Source: PCC-9228 sp964477525
Lineage (GTDB): Bacteria > Cyanobacteriota > Cyanobacteriia > Cyanobacteriales > PCC-9228
Assembly: GCA_964477525.1 (NCBI GenBank)
Contig: CAYZHY010000043.1
Coordinates: forward strand, 1-29,249
Direction of reading: 5' to 3'
Length of the DNA stretch: 29,249 nt
The number at the start of each line of letters is the position of its first letter. Positions within the stretch are counted from its first letter, which is position 1. The notes beneath the pieces are model-generated. The model searched no databases and was not told the origin of the DNA. It saw only the letters and a list, made by a program, of their open reading frames with translations. The translations under genes were made by a program, and so were the position numbers. This document shows positions 15,908 to 23,572 of this stretch, one piece after another.

Positions 15908-16267
15908 TTACTGTTCGTTATTGCTGGCATCTTCCCCAGAACGGTCGCTGGGATCGGATGTATTTAGATGGGCTTCTAGTTCCATGCGTTGTTCCATTTG
16001 ACGCAAAAAGTATCCCGTCATCATGGCGGAAGCTAGCAAGCCGGACATGTTGTCGGAATCGGTGGAAATTTGAACTTTAAATTGTTCGCTGGGAAGAGCT
16101 CCCATTAACCCACGTACGTTTTGAGAGATAATGTCTTTGATTTCTGGACTAATGGATTTGGCGACATGTGCTAAGACTTCTGGAGATTGTTCTTGCAAAT
16201 ACTCTAAAAGTGCATTTTCTTGTTCTTCGTCGTCGTGGGCGTTCAGGAAATCAGGGTTAAAAGACAT
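15908..16267 (-). CDS. DUF760 domain protein
   Basis: The 119-residue protein fits the DUF760 family found in cyanobacteria and plastids: an acidic N-terminus, then LLEYLQEQSPEVLAHV, SPEIKDIISQNVRGLMGALP (about 41-60), and the typical LLASAMMTGYFLRQMEQRMELE helix (about 76-97). No enzymatic motif or membrane segment is present, so it is probably a cytosolic helical protein. Function is unknown; some plastid relatives have been linked to regulated protein turnover. It is downstream of scpB on the same strand, separated by about 100 bp. Confidence 0.85.
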   Translation of the reverse strand: MSFNPDFLNAHDDEEQENALLEYLQEQSPEVLAHVAKSISPEIKDIISQNVRGLMGALPSEQFKVQISTDSDNMSGLLASAMMTGYFLRQMEQRMELEAHLNTSDPSDRSGEDASNNEQ

Positions 16268-16370
16268 AATTTCGGCAGTCGTTGGGCTTTCTTTTTACCT
16301 ACTTCAAGTTTATCGTTCCAAGGCAATACCTGGTGGAACAATCGTAGGAAAATCTGGATATTTCAACTGT

Positions 16371-16883
16371 TTATGGGGTGCTGTTTGTTTCTGAAGCCGT
16401 TTGAGAATGGGAGGTGAGCCCAGAAAGGTCGTCCACTTGAAAATATTGGTGAAATTTGTCGGTAATTTGTAAGATATAGGAACGTCCGTCTTGGGGACGG
16501 TAGCGGCGAACAAATCCCCGTTCTACCAATTCTTGAACGTGTTGGTAGGCACCGGAGCCGCGCACTTCTACCAATTCCGATTGGCGAATGGAACCGGATA
16601 GGACGATCGCGGCTAGGGTTCGCAAAGACCCTACTCCCAATTCTACAGGTATGAGGGTTTTGACCAAATCTTGAAAGGTATCCCGCAGCTGTAGGGCATA
16701 ACCGCTGTTGGTTTCTACCACTTCCAAGGCACTATCTCGATGGGCGTAATCATCCATCAACTGCATCAGAGCTTCTTGTACCTCAGCGCGATCGCAGTCT
16801 GCGTATTGGGCAATTTCAGCCACCGAAAGGGTTTGTCCTTTTAAATACAGAATCGCTTCAATTTTAGCGGCAAGACTAGGCAT
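16371..16883 (-). CDS. scpB: Segregation and condensation protein B
   Basis: ScpB is the winged-helix kleisin-associated subunit of the bacterial SMC condensin, working with Smc and ScpA in chromosome organisation. The 170-residue product starts MPSLAAKIEAILYLKGQTLS, the typical ScpB N-terminus. Two winged-helix domains follow, with the conserved LRTLAAIVLSG (ABC-like core of the second domain) and VRGSGAYQHVQELVERGFV. ATG 16883 is chosen over the TTG seven codons upstream because the family begins at this Met. It starts 27 bp after the stop of the ABC ATPase gene and may be cotranscribed with it. scpA and smc are not in the window. Confidence 0.93.
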   Translation of the reverse strand: MPSLAAKIEAILYLKGQTLSVAEIAQYADCDRAEVQEALMQLMDDYAHRDSALEVVETNSGYALQLRDTFQDLVKTLIPVELGVGSLRTLAAIVLSGSIRQSELVEVRGSGAYQHVQELVERGFVRRYRPQDGRSYILQITDKFHQYFQVDDLSGLTSHSQTASETNSTP

Positions 16884-16910
16884 AATCGTAGAAGAACTTA
16901 GCAAAAGGAC

Positions 16911-17762
16911 TCAATCGAGCTGTCGTCCGGTAAGTTCCACAAAAATATCTTCCAGATTGGATTCTCGCACCAACATGCCCGTACGATCGGTTTGACTGTC
17001 CAAATGAGCTTTGGCAGCTTCCATGGTCGGGAAGAAAATATAATCCCAGCGATCGCCATTTTGTTTCATTAACAGTCCTTCTCCATGTTTTTGGCGAAAA
17101 TCGTCGAGGGTTCCCAACTCAATCAACTGACCGCCATCCATGATGCCGATGCGATTGCATAAATATTCCACTTCTTCCATATAGTGGGTGGTCAGCAGCA
17201 TGGTCATCCCTTGTTTGTTTAGATCGCGAATAATTTCCCAAAGGCGGCGGCGGGTTTGCGGATCCAATCCGACCGTTGGTTCGTCGAGAAACAACACCTC
17301 TGGCTGGTGTAGCATGGCCCTCGCTAGCTGCAAGCGACGTTTCATCCCACCGGAAAGCTGTTTAACCAAACTATTTCGGCGATCGCTTAATTCCACGTAT
17401 TCCAGCCAGCGTTCGATAGCGGTTCGGCGTTTGGCTTGGGCAATATGGTGGAGCTTACCATGAAATTCCATATTCTCCCAAACCGACAAATCCATGTCCA
17501 CACTGGTTTGCTGCAAAACCACGCCGATGCGTTCTTTCACTTGTCTGGCATGGCGACTGACATCGTACCCGCCAATATAAATTTCTCCTTCAGTGGGTTT
17601 GGTTAGTGTGGTCAGCATGCGGATAGTGGTGGATTTGCCAGCACCGTTGGGCCCCAACAAACCAAACATTTCTCCCGCTTTGATGGTAAACGAAATATTG
17701 TTGACAACGGGAACTCGATTGTAAACCTTGCGAACGTTTTGAATGGAAACAGCTGCGCCCAT
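16911..17762 (-). CDS. ABC transporter ATP-binding protein, DrrA/CcmA-like
   Basis: The 283-residue ATPase is complete: Walker A GPNGAGKST (37-45), Q-loop Gln84, signature LSGGM (136-140), Walker B VLFLDEP (156-162) and H-loop His193. It has the C-terminal extension typical of DrrA-type exporters, ending in SNLEDIFVELTGRQLD. Such ATPases drive ABC-2 type permeases that export lipids, glycans or drugs. No permease gene is adjacent: scpB is downstream and a Trp-rich protein gene upstream, so the partner must be encoded elsewhere. A candidate promoter (TTGCTG, 17 bp, TATGCT) lies about 60 bp upstream. The substrate cannot be deduced. Confidence 0.92.
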   Translation of the reverse strand: MGAAVSIQNVRKVYNRVPVVNNISFTIKAGEMFGLLGPNGAGKSTTIRMLTTLTKPTEGEIYIGGYDVSRHARQVKERIGVVLQQTSVDMDLSVWENMEFHGKLHHIAQAKRRTAIERWLEYVELSDRRNSLVKQLSGGMKRRLQLARAMLHQPEVLFLDEPTVGLDPQTRRRLWEIIRDLNKQGMTMLLTTHYMEEVEYLCNRIGIMDGGQLIELGTLDDFRQKHGEGLLMKQNGDRWDYIFFPTMEAAKAHLDSQTDRTGMLVRESNLEDIFVELTGRQLD

Positions 17763-17821
17763 AAAGCGTATTTTTATCGGATAGTTGGAATTGGGACAAC
17801 GATGGGGAAAACTAGCCAGCT

Positions 17822-17850
17822 AGCATACCAGTCGTTGAAGTAGCCAGCAA
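17822..17850 (-). promoter_or_regulatory. Candidate sigma-70 promoter of the ABC ATPase gene
   Basis: On the minus strand, TTGCTG (17845-17850), exactly 17 bp, then TATGCT (17822-17827), about 60 bp before ATG 17762. It separates this gene and scpB from the upstream Trp-rich gene. Confidence 0.4.
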
Positions 17851-17880
17851 GACAATACTTTCTAAGCTAGCATGTTTTGC

Positions 17881-18144
17881 CTAGGATTCGGGATGGTCTC
17901 CGGCGGCTTGTGCTTGTTCTTGCAGGGATTTCCAGCCAGGTTCCCATAACTGGCGGTCTTTGAGTTGTTTGGCATTCAACCAAAAACGCACGCTGGGGTC
18001 GCAGGAGGCAATCATTTCGGCGAACACCCATTTGCCTTTATCTTGACGGTTGACGACTTCAAAATGCCGCCATCCCCAAGTTTGTTGTTTGGCTGTCCAT
18101 TTGGAACCTACCAGGTGGGGGAATTTCCGTTTTTGTTTGCCCAT
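17881..18144 (-). CDS. TIGR02450-type Trp-rich small protein
   Basis: The 87-residue protein has the family pattern: KFPHLVGSKWTA (7-18), TWGWRHFEV (22-30), then a second half with KWVFAEMIASCDP and LKDRQLWEPGW. It has at least six Trp residues and a basic N-terminus. There is no signal or membrane segment, so it should be cytosolic. The function of the family is unknown; homologues occur in cyanobacteria, proteobacteria and some algae. It precedes the ABC ATPase gene by about 120 bp on the same strand and diverges from dxr. Confidence 0.85.
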   Translation of the reverse strand: MGKQKRKFPHLVGSKWTAKQQTWGWRHFEVVNRQDKGKWVFAEMIASCDPSVRFWLNAKQLKDRQLWEPGWKSLQEQAQAAGDHPES

Positions 18145-18324
18145 GGGTCTGGTTGTCTGAAATTAGTGGCTGCTTTGGCAATTTATGTACTGTAGCGTTG
18201 CTGGGGCAGTTGTGGGAAGGGGAATTTGGGAACGGGATGGGGCGATTTTCCTTGTGCTAGGATACGTGCGAGCGATCGCAAAGAATTTATAGTATAAACT
18301 GTTGCTATTCAAGAAAAATAAACA

Positions 18325-19518
18325 GTGAAAGCAATTACAATTCTTGGTTCTACCGGTTCTATTGGTACCCAAACTTTAGAAATTGTCCGTCAATATCCCG
18401 ATCGCTTTCGGGTGGTCGGTATGGCAACTGGACGCAATGTCGAACAGTTAGCCGCACAGATTCGCGAATTCCAACCGCAAATTGCTGCCATTAGCGACGA
18501 AACCTTGCTATCGGATTTGCAAGCGGCGATCGCGGATCTATCTTCCCCACCCCAACTGTTGGCTGGTATTTCTGGTATTACGGAAGTGGCCCGCTATGGG
18601 GATGCGGAAGCTGTGGTGACCGGCATTGTTGGCTGTGCGGGGTTGCTGCCGACCATTGCTGCTATCAAAGCGGGGAAAGATATTGCCCTGGCGAACAAGG
18701 AAACCTTAATTGCTGGCGGTCCGGTGGTCAATCCCTTGGTGGAAAAACACGGTGTGAGATTGCTTCCGGCTGATTCGGAACATTCTGCTATTTTTCAATG
18801 CTTGCAAGGGGTTCCCGACCGAGGCTTGCGTCGCATTTTCCTAACAGCTTCCGGTGGTGCGTTTCGGGATTGGTCTCCAGAAAGTTTGTCACAAGTAACG
18901 GTTGCTGATGCCATCAAACATCCCAATTGGTCCATGGGGAAGAAAATTACGGTGGATTCGGCTACTTTGATGAATAAAGGATTGGAGGTGATTGAAGCTC
19001 ACTATCTGTTTCATTTGGATTACGATAGTATTGAAATTGTGGTCCATCCCCAAAGCATCATTCACTCGCTAATCGAGCTGCAAGATACGTCGGTGTTGGC
19101 ACAGTTGGGATGGCCGGATATGCGTCTGCCTTTGCTTTACTCGCTATCCTGGCCGGAACGATTGTATACTAATTGGGAACCCTTGGATTTGGTGAAAGCT
19201 GGGGATTTGACGTTCCGAGAACCAGACCGTCAGAAATATCCTTGTATGGAACTGGCTTACGAAGCCGGTCGTACGGGTGGTTCCATGCCAGCGGTGTTAA
19301 ATGCTGCTAACGAACAAGCGGTTTCTTTGTTTTTAGAAGAGAAAATTGCCTTTTTGGATATTCCTCGCGCCATCGAACATACTTGCGATCGCCACCGGCA
19401 AGAACATGTTGCCAATCCTTCTTTAGACGATATTTTGGCGGTCGATACTTGGGCGCGTCAAGAGGTACAAAATGCTTTTGAAAAGGGCAATTTACAAAAA
19501 GTCAAGCTAACGGGTTAA
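18325..19518 (+). CDS. dxr: 1-deoxy-D-xylulose 5-phosphate reductoisomerase
   Basis: Dxr (IspC) catalyses the NADPH-dependent conversion of DXP to 2-C-methyl-D-erythritol 4-phosphate, the committed step of the plastid-type isoprenoid pathway feeding carotenoids, phytol and quinones. Key features: NADPH-binding GSTGSIG (8-14), NKETLIAGG, the metal-binding DSEHSAIFQCL segment (Asp and Glu ligands) and the active-site loop SMGKKITVDSATLMNKGLE. Length 397 is normal. The start is GTG 18325, because translation from it begins KAITILGSTGS as in the family and no ATG precedes it in frame. An intrinsic terminator follows the stop by about 100 bp, so the gene is probably monocistronic. Confidence 0.97.
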   Translation: MKAITILGSTGSIGTQTLEIVRQYPDRFRVVGMATGRNVEQLAAQIREFQPQIAAISDETLLSDLQAAIADLSSPPQLLAGISGITEVARYGDAEAVVTGIVGCAGLLPTIAAIKAGKDIALANKETLIAGGPVVNPLVEKHGVRLLPADSEHSAIFQCLQGVPDRGLRRIFLTASGGAFRDWSPESLSQVTVADAIKHPNWSMGKKITVDSATLMNKGLEVIEAHYLFHLDYDSIEIVVHPQSIIHSLIELQDTSVLAQLGWPDMRLPLLYSLSWPERLYTNWEPLDLVKAGDLTFREPDRQKYPCMELAYEAGRTGGSMPAVLNAANEQAVSLFLEEKIAFLDIPRAIEHTCDRHRQEHVANPSLDDILAVDTWARQEVQNAFEKGNLQKVKLTG

Positions 19519-19614
19519 TATTGTTGTTCGATTCAAACTGGTTTCGATAGCAAGCAAATAAGTTCTTGCTTTTTTAAAATACGATAAAAAGAATTGCTCC
19601 AAAAAGCACAACGA

Positions 19615-19640
19615 GACCGGCATTTGTCGGTCCTTTTTTT
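19615..19640 (+). terminator. Intrinsic terminator of dxr
   Basis: GACCGGC (19615-19621) pairs with GTCGGTC (19626-19632), including one G-U, around a 4-nt ATTT loop. After one C, seven T follow (19634-19640): a canonical rho-independent terminator. Confidence 0.85.
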
Positions 19641-19680
19641 GCTTTCTGCTAAAAATATCCGGTTTCAAAAAACACAATTT

Positions 19681-19705
19681 GTAGGATGGGAATTGCCCAC
19701 CCTAC
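19681..19705. repeat. Dispersed short palindromic repeat, copy 2
   Basis: GTAGG and CCTAC close a stem; after one mismatch TGGG pairs with CCCA around a 5-nt loop. It shares 18 of 20 positions with 2685-2704. It lies about 40 bp beyond the dxr terminator. The rest of 19641-19838 shows nothing I can assign. Confidence 0.6.
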
Positions 19706-19838
19706 AATAAATAAACGGACGTAATTTTGTGTTTTTTCGTTTGCGGATTTTGAGACCGCGTCAGAATTTCAAATCCCTGTAGGGGCGAAGTTTTTCTTTT
19801 ACAAATGGCGATCGCAGCGTTATAGGAAATTCTAGGAT

Positions 19839-20465
19839 TTAGCTTGGCTGGCTGTGTATAGCGTTTTTGTCTGTATGAGGAACAGCTTTTGTATACCCAT
19901 GAGTATGAATGGCGGCAGCCGTATCGGCAAAGTGTTCTGGGGAACCCGTAATTCCATAGCCATCAACCAAGCGATTCATGAAGTTAAACAAACAGCAAAC
20001 TGCGATCGCGTCTTCCACAGTTTGTTCTTGCCAACCAGCATCTAAGACAGCACGTACATCATCTGGGGTCATTTTGCTGGGAGTCAGCGTTAGTTTGCGT
20101 ACCAAACGAAGAATAACACGAAAATTTTCTCCAATTTCGGCTGTTTCTATATTTTCGCTTAGGGATTGAAGAAAATCTGGTTCTATATGAAAACGATTAG
20201 CAATGGCTTCATGAGATCCATAGCAATACGTACAAGCATTTAAACTGGAAACATAAGCTGCGATCGTTTCCCGTTCCCCGATCGAAAGCTGGGATTCTCC
20301 TCGCATGATGTTTTCCGCCAAGTTGGCAACCGATTGAAAGCGTTGGGGATGGCGGGCAAAAATATCGGGAACGCCGGCATTTTCTCCTAAATTGCTAAAG
20401 AAAGGCAAGGATGGTTTCCTAAATATCGACTTCACTTCTTCACTTCCTTTATACAAGGCCAGCAT
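19839..20465 (-). CDS. AhpD/carboxymuconolactone decarboxylase-family peroxidase-like protein
   Basis: The 208-residue protein has the exact AhpD-type redox signature EX13CXXCX3H: Glu64, Cys78, Cys81 and His85 in the segment around NACTYCYGSHEA. The surrounding MRGESQLSIGERETIAAYVSS is typical of peroxidase-related members. The paired cysteines usually reduce peroxides or shuttle electrons, and the partner is unknown. A second helical repeat (about 115-170) contains DAGWQEQTVEDAIAVCCLF. It is predicted cytosolic. A perfect palindrome lies 8 bp before the start codon, hinting at direct repression or activation. Neighbouring genes give no pathway clue. Confidence 0.88.
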   Translation of the reverse strand: MLALYKGSEEVKSIFRKPSLPFFSNLGENAGVPDIFARHPQRFQSVANLAENIMRGESQLSIGERETIAAYVSSLNACTYCYGSHEAIANRFHIEPDFLQSLSENIETAEIGENFRVILRLVRKLTLTPSKMTPDDVRAVLDAGWQEQTVEDAIAVCCLFNFMNRLVDGYGITGSPEHFADTAAAIHTHGYTKAVPHTDKNAIHSQPS

Positions 20466-20473
20466 TTTTATTA

Positions 20474-20488
20474 CATGAAAATTTCATG
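20474..20488. promoter_or_regulatory. Palindromic operator candidate before the AhpD-like gene
   Basis: CATGAAA (20474-20480), one base, TTTCATG (20482-20488): a perfect 7+1+7 palindrome ending 8 bp upstream of the ATG at 20465. On the minus strand a TTGTCA box (20496-20501) lies just upstream, so a bound regulator could block promoter or ribosome access. The regulator is unknown. Confidence 0.4.
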
Positions 20489-20616
20489 AGAAATTATGAC
20501 AAGATTTCCTGAGAAGGTTCGATTGATTGGTGGTTTGCGATACCATTGGTTGCCATTCCCAACGAAAAAAATCAAATAAATTGATGGCTATAGCACTCAT
20601 CAGAAGATATTTGGTG

Positions 20617-20700
20617 TATAATGGAGAAGACATAGGGTGAGGAGACTCGCTGTAAAAAAGGGGGAGTTGAATGGGACACTCCAACCCAAACATCTAACCT
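20617..20700 (+). ncRNA. Candidate small RNA / structured repeat, copy A
   Basis: TATAAT (20617-20622) is followed by ATGGAGAAGACATAGGG. Hairpin 1 is GGTGAG (20636-20641), a GAGA loop, and CTCGCT (20646-20651). AAAAAA comes next, then hairpin 2 with GGAGT (20663-20667) and ACTCC (20678-20682), extended across a bulge by GGG/CCC. The conserved motif CAAACATCTA follows at 20687-20696. Copies B and C share this order. No coding frame is preserved between copies. The -35 region of this copy is poor. Confidence 0.45.
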
Positions 20701-20733
20701 GAACGAAAATCGTCGAATTATTTTTGTCCTGCC

Positions 20734-20873
20734 TAGATGTTTGAGCGAAGGAGTCTCGAAAAACCTTCCCCTCCGGCAGTGGCTTTGGAAAATTTCACCC
20801 TTAGATTTAGAAAATTATTTTTTTGGGAAAAATCTCTTTAGCAAACCTGCCAAAAGCTTTATTTATATTTTGT
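20734..20873 (-). ncRNA. Candidate small RNA / structured repeat, copy C
   Basis: On the minus strand, a TTGCCC (20903-20908), 17 bp, TATAAT (20880-20885) promoter is followed, after an insert longer than in the other copies, by GAAGG (RC of 20764-20768) pairing with CCTTC (RC of 20747-20751). The conserved CAAACATCTA (RC of 20734-20743) and then AAAAATAATT follow. This copy is more diverged upstream of hairpin 2. Confidence 0.4.
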
Positions 20874-20949
20874 CCTTTTATTATAGCATACGTCCTCGAT
20901 TTGGGCAAGAACTTTTCCCCACCAAATTATGCTAGTTTTTAGGAAATTT

Positions 20950-21420
20950 TCAGAGTTGGGTAAAATCGGGAGGACACTGTAAAGGAGAATTTTGCGATCG
21001 CTTTCTGGCTACAGCGGGGTAGAGTTGCGAAGAAATTGCAATATCTGTAATTTGGGTATCCGTTTTGCAGGTAATGGTAGAAACGCTATTTTGGGATTCG
21101 CGGACATGAATCAAAGCAATATAGCTAGGAAGTTGCGATCGCGTGGGTTGCGCCACATGCATCACCAAAGTTTTATCAATAATGCGAATGGTATAGCGAT
21201 AGGGAGTCTGTTTGTCGAGAGAAATATTTAAATCCCCAACGCTAGAAGCAAAATAGGAATTGGCTAAGCGATATTCCTGCTGGCTTTGGTTGATTTTCTT
21301 TAAATTTTGCAGAACTTGGGAAGAAGATTGACTGTTGCAGCCAACCGCAGTAGCCAGTAACAAAGAAATTGCCAAATATTTTTTCCAGGAAACAAGAGAA
21401 CGCAAATTGTGGGTAGCCAT
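20950..21420 (-). CDS. Lipoprotein with type IV pilin-like G/H domain
   Basis: The 156-residue protein begins with a lipoprotein signal peptide: basic start, hydrophobic YLAISLLLATAVGC with lipobox Cys28. It should be anchored in the membrane rather than processed as a prepilin, since the pilin Glu5-type motif is absent. The mature part resembles the Pilin_GH (type IV pilin-like G and H) domain of cyanobacteria: INQSQQEYRLANSYFASSVGDL (about 44-65), then YRYTIRIID and YIALIHVRE strands, with a Cys pair late in the domain (about 118 and 149). It may be a minor pilus-associated or unrelated envelope protein. It is downstream of cobO on the same strand, separated by about 110 bp containing a hairpin. 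Confidence 0.7.
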   Translation of the reverse strand: MATHNLRSLVSWKKYLAISLLLATAVGCNSQSSSQVLQNLKKINQSQQEYRLANSYFASSVGDLNISLDKQTPYRYTIRIIDKTLVMHVAQPTRSQLPSYIALIHVRESQNSVSTITCKTDTQITDIAISSQLYPAVARKRSQNSPLQCPPDFTQL

Positions 21421-21472
21421 TTTTTTGAAGGAGAAATCATGGCTGCTTTCTAGACAACTAGGGCCAATCTAG

Positions 21473-21505
21473 CCCAACTTTCCCCGAATTATGGAGAAAG
21501 TTGGG
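21473..21505 (-). terminator. Stem-loop between cobO and the pilin-like gene
   Basis: CCCAACTTTC (21473-21482) and GAAAGTTGGG (21496-21505) form a perfect 10-bp stem, continued by CC/GG after one mismatch. No T-run follows on the minus strand. It may stabilise or partly terminate the cobO transcript. Confidence 0.45.
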
Positions 21506-21529
21506 ACAAACCACCAAACGCCATTGGTG

Positions 21530-22144
21530 TTAGTACTCAATTCCCACTTGCGCGGGAACCCCTTGGCTAACATGATGTTTGACGCGGGTCATTTCGGTCA
21601 CCAAATCGGCGATATCTATGAGAGACTGGGGTGCATAGCGTCCGGTAGTAACCACATGAGAGCTGGAAGGGCGGTTTTGAATGGCCGTTTGTACGGATTC
21701 TACCTGTAGCTGTTCTTTGTGCAAGGCAACGTGCAATTCGTCAAGCAGTACCAGAGAAATTTCTGGATTGCTAATAAATTGGCTGGCTTGCTGCCAAGCA
21801 TCCTCTGCCTTTTTCCGATCGAGATCCGGGTCTTGCGTTTCCCAGCTAAAACCGCCACCTAGGGTATAAATTTGTACCGGGAAACCAGTAGCTTGCAGTT
21901 TTTGCAGCATAATCCGGTCGCCGTCGGCATAGGAGTGGGAATCTTTCACAAATTGCACCACAGCTACGGGTCGCTCGTGTGCTAAATGGCGGTATACCAT
22001 ATTCATAGCACTGCTGGTTTTGCCTTTACCAAGGCCTGTAAATAAAAGATACAAACCTTTTTCGTTGCCTTCGCGGCTGCTACGTGCTTTGTCTTTAGCA
22101 GCTTTGATTTTTTGCAAACGTTCTTTTACGTTTGGATCGCTCAT
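21530..22144 (-). CDS. cobO: Cob(I)yrinic acid a,c-diamide adenosyltransferase
   Basis: CobO/BtuR-type enzymes transfer the 5'-deoxyadenosyl group from ATP to reduced cobalt in late corrinoid (pseudo-B12) synthesis. The 204-residue product has the P-loop GLGKGKTS (37-44), the VVQFVKD segment, GGGFSWETQDPD (about 97-108), the Walker B-like LVLLDELHVALH, and the characteristic C-terminus GVPAQVGIEY. Length matches the family. ATG 22144 starts MSDPNVKERLQ; no other start is likely. It is transcribed away from the glycosyltransferase-like gene, with about 245 bp between. No other cobalamin genes are visible. Confidence 0.95.
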   Translation of the reverse strand: MSDPNVKERLQKIKAAKDKARSSREGNEKGLYLLFTGLGKGKTSSAMNMVYRHLAHERPVAVVQFVKDSHSYADGDRIMLQKLQATGFPVQIYTLGGGFSWETQDPDLDRKKAEDAWQQASQFISNPEISLVLLDELHVALHKEQLQVESVQTAIQNRPSSSHVVTTGRYAPQSLIDIADLVTEMTRVKHHVSQGVPAQVGIEY

Positions 22145-22390
22145 AGGAACTCTAGAAAATCAAAATTTCTTAAATTGGTCAATCCGTTTATCGTAGCAAA
22201 TTCTAGGAATTTGGCGTAGCTGTTGTAGGAGCATACGGAGAGGATGTGGTTTTTACGGAGAGGCTTCTTTCTAGAATTGGTATGATAGGCGTACTGCCTA
22301 CAAAAGCATGCTGTGGGGCAAATGACAAGCAGGGAACGCTCGAAACATTTAACCATACAAATTTAATTTCTTTTTGGCTGGAGGAAGGAA

Positions 22391-23506
22391 ATGCGATCGC
22401 CAAATCCAAACCAAGTTGCCGGGGAACAGCCACAAAAGGTCGTTTTACAAATTCTTCCCAAACTATCTACGGAAATTGGTTCTGCAAGCAATTATGCTTT
22501 TCATCTAGCCAAAAAGCTGTGGCAGGAGTATCAGATTGCGTCGCATTTTTTGGTTTGTCAGTCGAAGGATGGTTTTTCTATTCCAGAAACGGATTTTCCG
22601 GTGGTGCTGTTGCCGCAAAAAACTTCTAAGTCGTTTGTAGACCAGGTTTCCCCTACGATAACTCACATTATTGTCCATTACAGCGGCGCTGCTTATGCTA
22701 AAGGCAAAATGGATGCTCCTTTTTGGTTGCAGGAAGGATTGCAAGCGGTGGTGCGATCGCGGCAAGTCCGAGTTTTGTTGGTTTTTCACGATATGCCGGC
22801 AGCTGAGTTTCAGCAAATGAAATGGGTCAATCCCATTGGTGGCATGGTTGCTTATCGGATTGCCAAACAAGCGGATGTGGCGATCGCGTTAAACGTTCGC
22901 TTGCAAGCTATTTTAAAAAAATGGTTGCAACGGGAGGTTCGCTGCCTTCCCCAATCTCCTTATATGGGAGAATCTCCGGCTGTTTCTCCTTTGCGCGATC
23001 GCTACCGACGTGCTGTTGTCATGGGAAGCCATTCCCATCTCCATCGTTACGAACAAAAATGCGATATACTCGTACAAATATGTCGCCAATTGGGTATTCA
23101 AGAAGTATATGATATCGGACCAAGCTTACAAGTTCAAGTTGCCAATGCCCCCAAGTTCTGTTGGCAACATACTGGTAAAATGCAGCCCAGCGAAATTGGT
23201 CATATTTTATTCAATGCTTGGGTAGGATTTTTTAGCCACAGAACCGCTAGCAACTTAGAAGATTCGGAAATTTTTACGGCTTACTGTGCCCACGGACTGG
23301 TTCCTATTAGTATTGATGAAATAACGAATGGAACGAATGGTATAGGTTCGCTACAACTGGGAACCCACTACTTGCAAGTTCCCATACCAACAGCAGATAC
23401 CGGCGAAGACAATCTACAAGCCATTGCCGATCGCGCCCATCAGTGGTACTGCGATCGCCGTTGGAACCAAAATGTTCGTTTCTTTGCTTCTTTAATGCTT
23501 GATTGA
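22391..23506 (+). CDS. Putative GT-B-type glycosyltransferase
   Basis: The 371-residue product looks like a two-Rossmann GT-B protein. The N-terminal domain has VLQILPKLSTEIGSASNYA, ITHIIVHYSG and VRVLLVFHDMP, a pattern of strands and a loop as in GT4-family enzymes that build polysaccharide or glycolipid chains. The C-terminal half has the repeating strand-helix layout but lacks a textbook EX7E motif; the segment around NLEDSEIFTAYCAHGLVPIS occupies the sugar-nucleotide binding position. The start is supported by a purine-rich ribosome site, GGAGGAAGGAA, directly before ATG 22391. The donor and acceptor are unknown. It stands alone on its strand between cobO and the blaI/M56 operon. Confidence 0.6.
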   Translation: MRSPNPNQVAGEQPQKVVLQILPKLSTEIGSASNYAFHLAKKLWQEYQIASHFLVCQSKDGFSIPETDFPVVLLPQKTSKSFVDQVSPTITHIIVHYSGAAYAKGKMDAPFWLQEGLQAVVRSRQVRVLLVFHDMPAAEFQQMKWVNPIGGMVAYRIAKQADVAIALNVRLQAILKKWLQREVRCLPQSPYMGESPAVSPLRDRYRRAVVMGSHSHLHRYEQKCDILVQICRQLGIQEVYDIGPSLQVQVANAPKFCWQHTGKMQPSEIGHILFNAWVGFFSHRTASNLEDSEIFTAYCAHGLVPISIDEITNGTNGIGSLQLGTHYLQVPIPTADTGEDNLQAIADRAHQWYCDRRWNQNVRFFASLMLD

Positions 23507-23572
23507 AAGGATGCTGCTAGTATCGCAGTATAGTGATGGGAGATACCCCTCGCCAATTATTTTTTTGCAGGT

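Larger units (their letters stand above)
20489..20949. other. Intergenic region of about 460 bp holding two copies of a hairpin repeat
   Basis: No credible gene is seen; ORFs at 20484-20693 and 20741-20935 run antisense to or through the repeats. The region consists mainly of repeat copies A (plus strand) and C (minus strand), arranged head-to-head so that their 3' parts face each other around 20697-20733. Confidence 0.6.

Noticed and set aside
20484..20693. 69-codon minus-strand ORF
   Set aside because: It runs antisense through copy A and is not conserved in the other copies.
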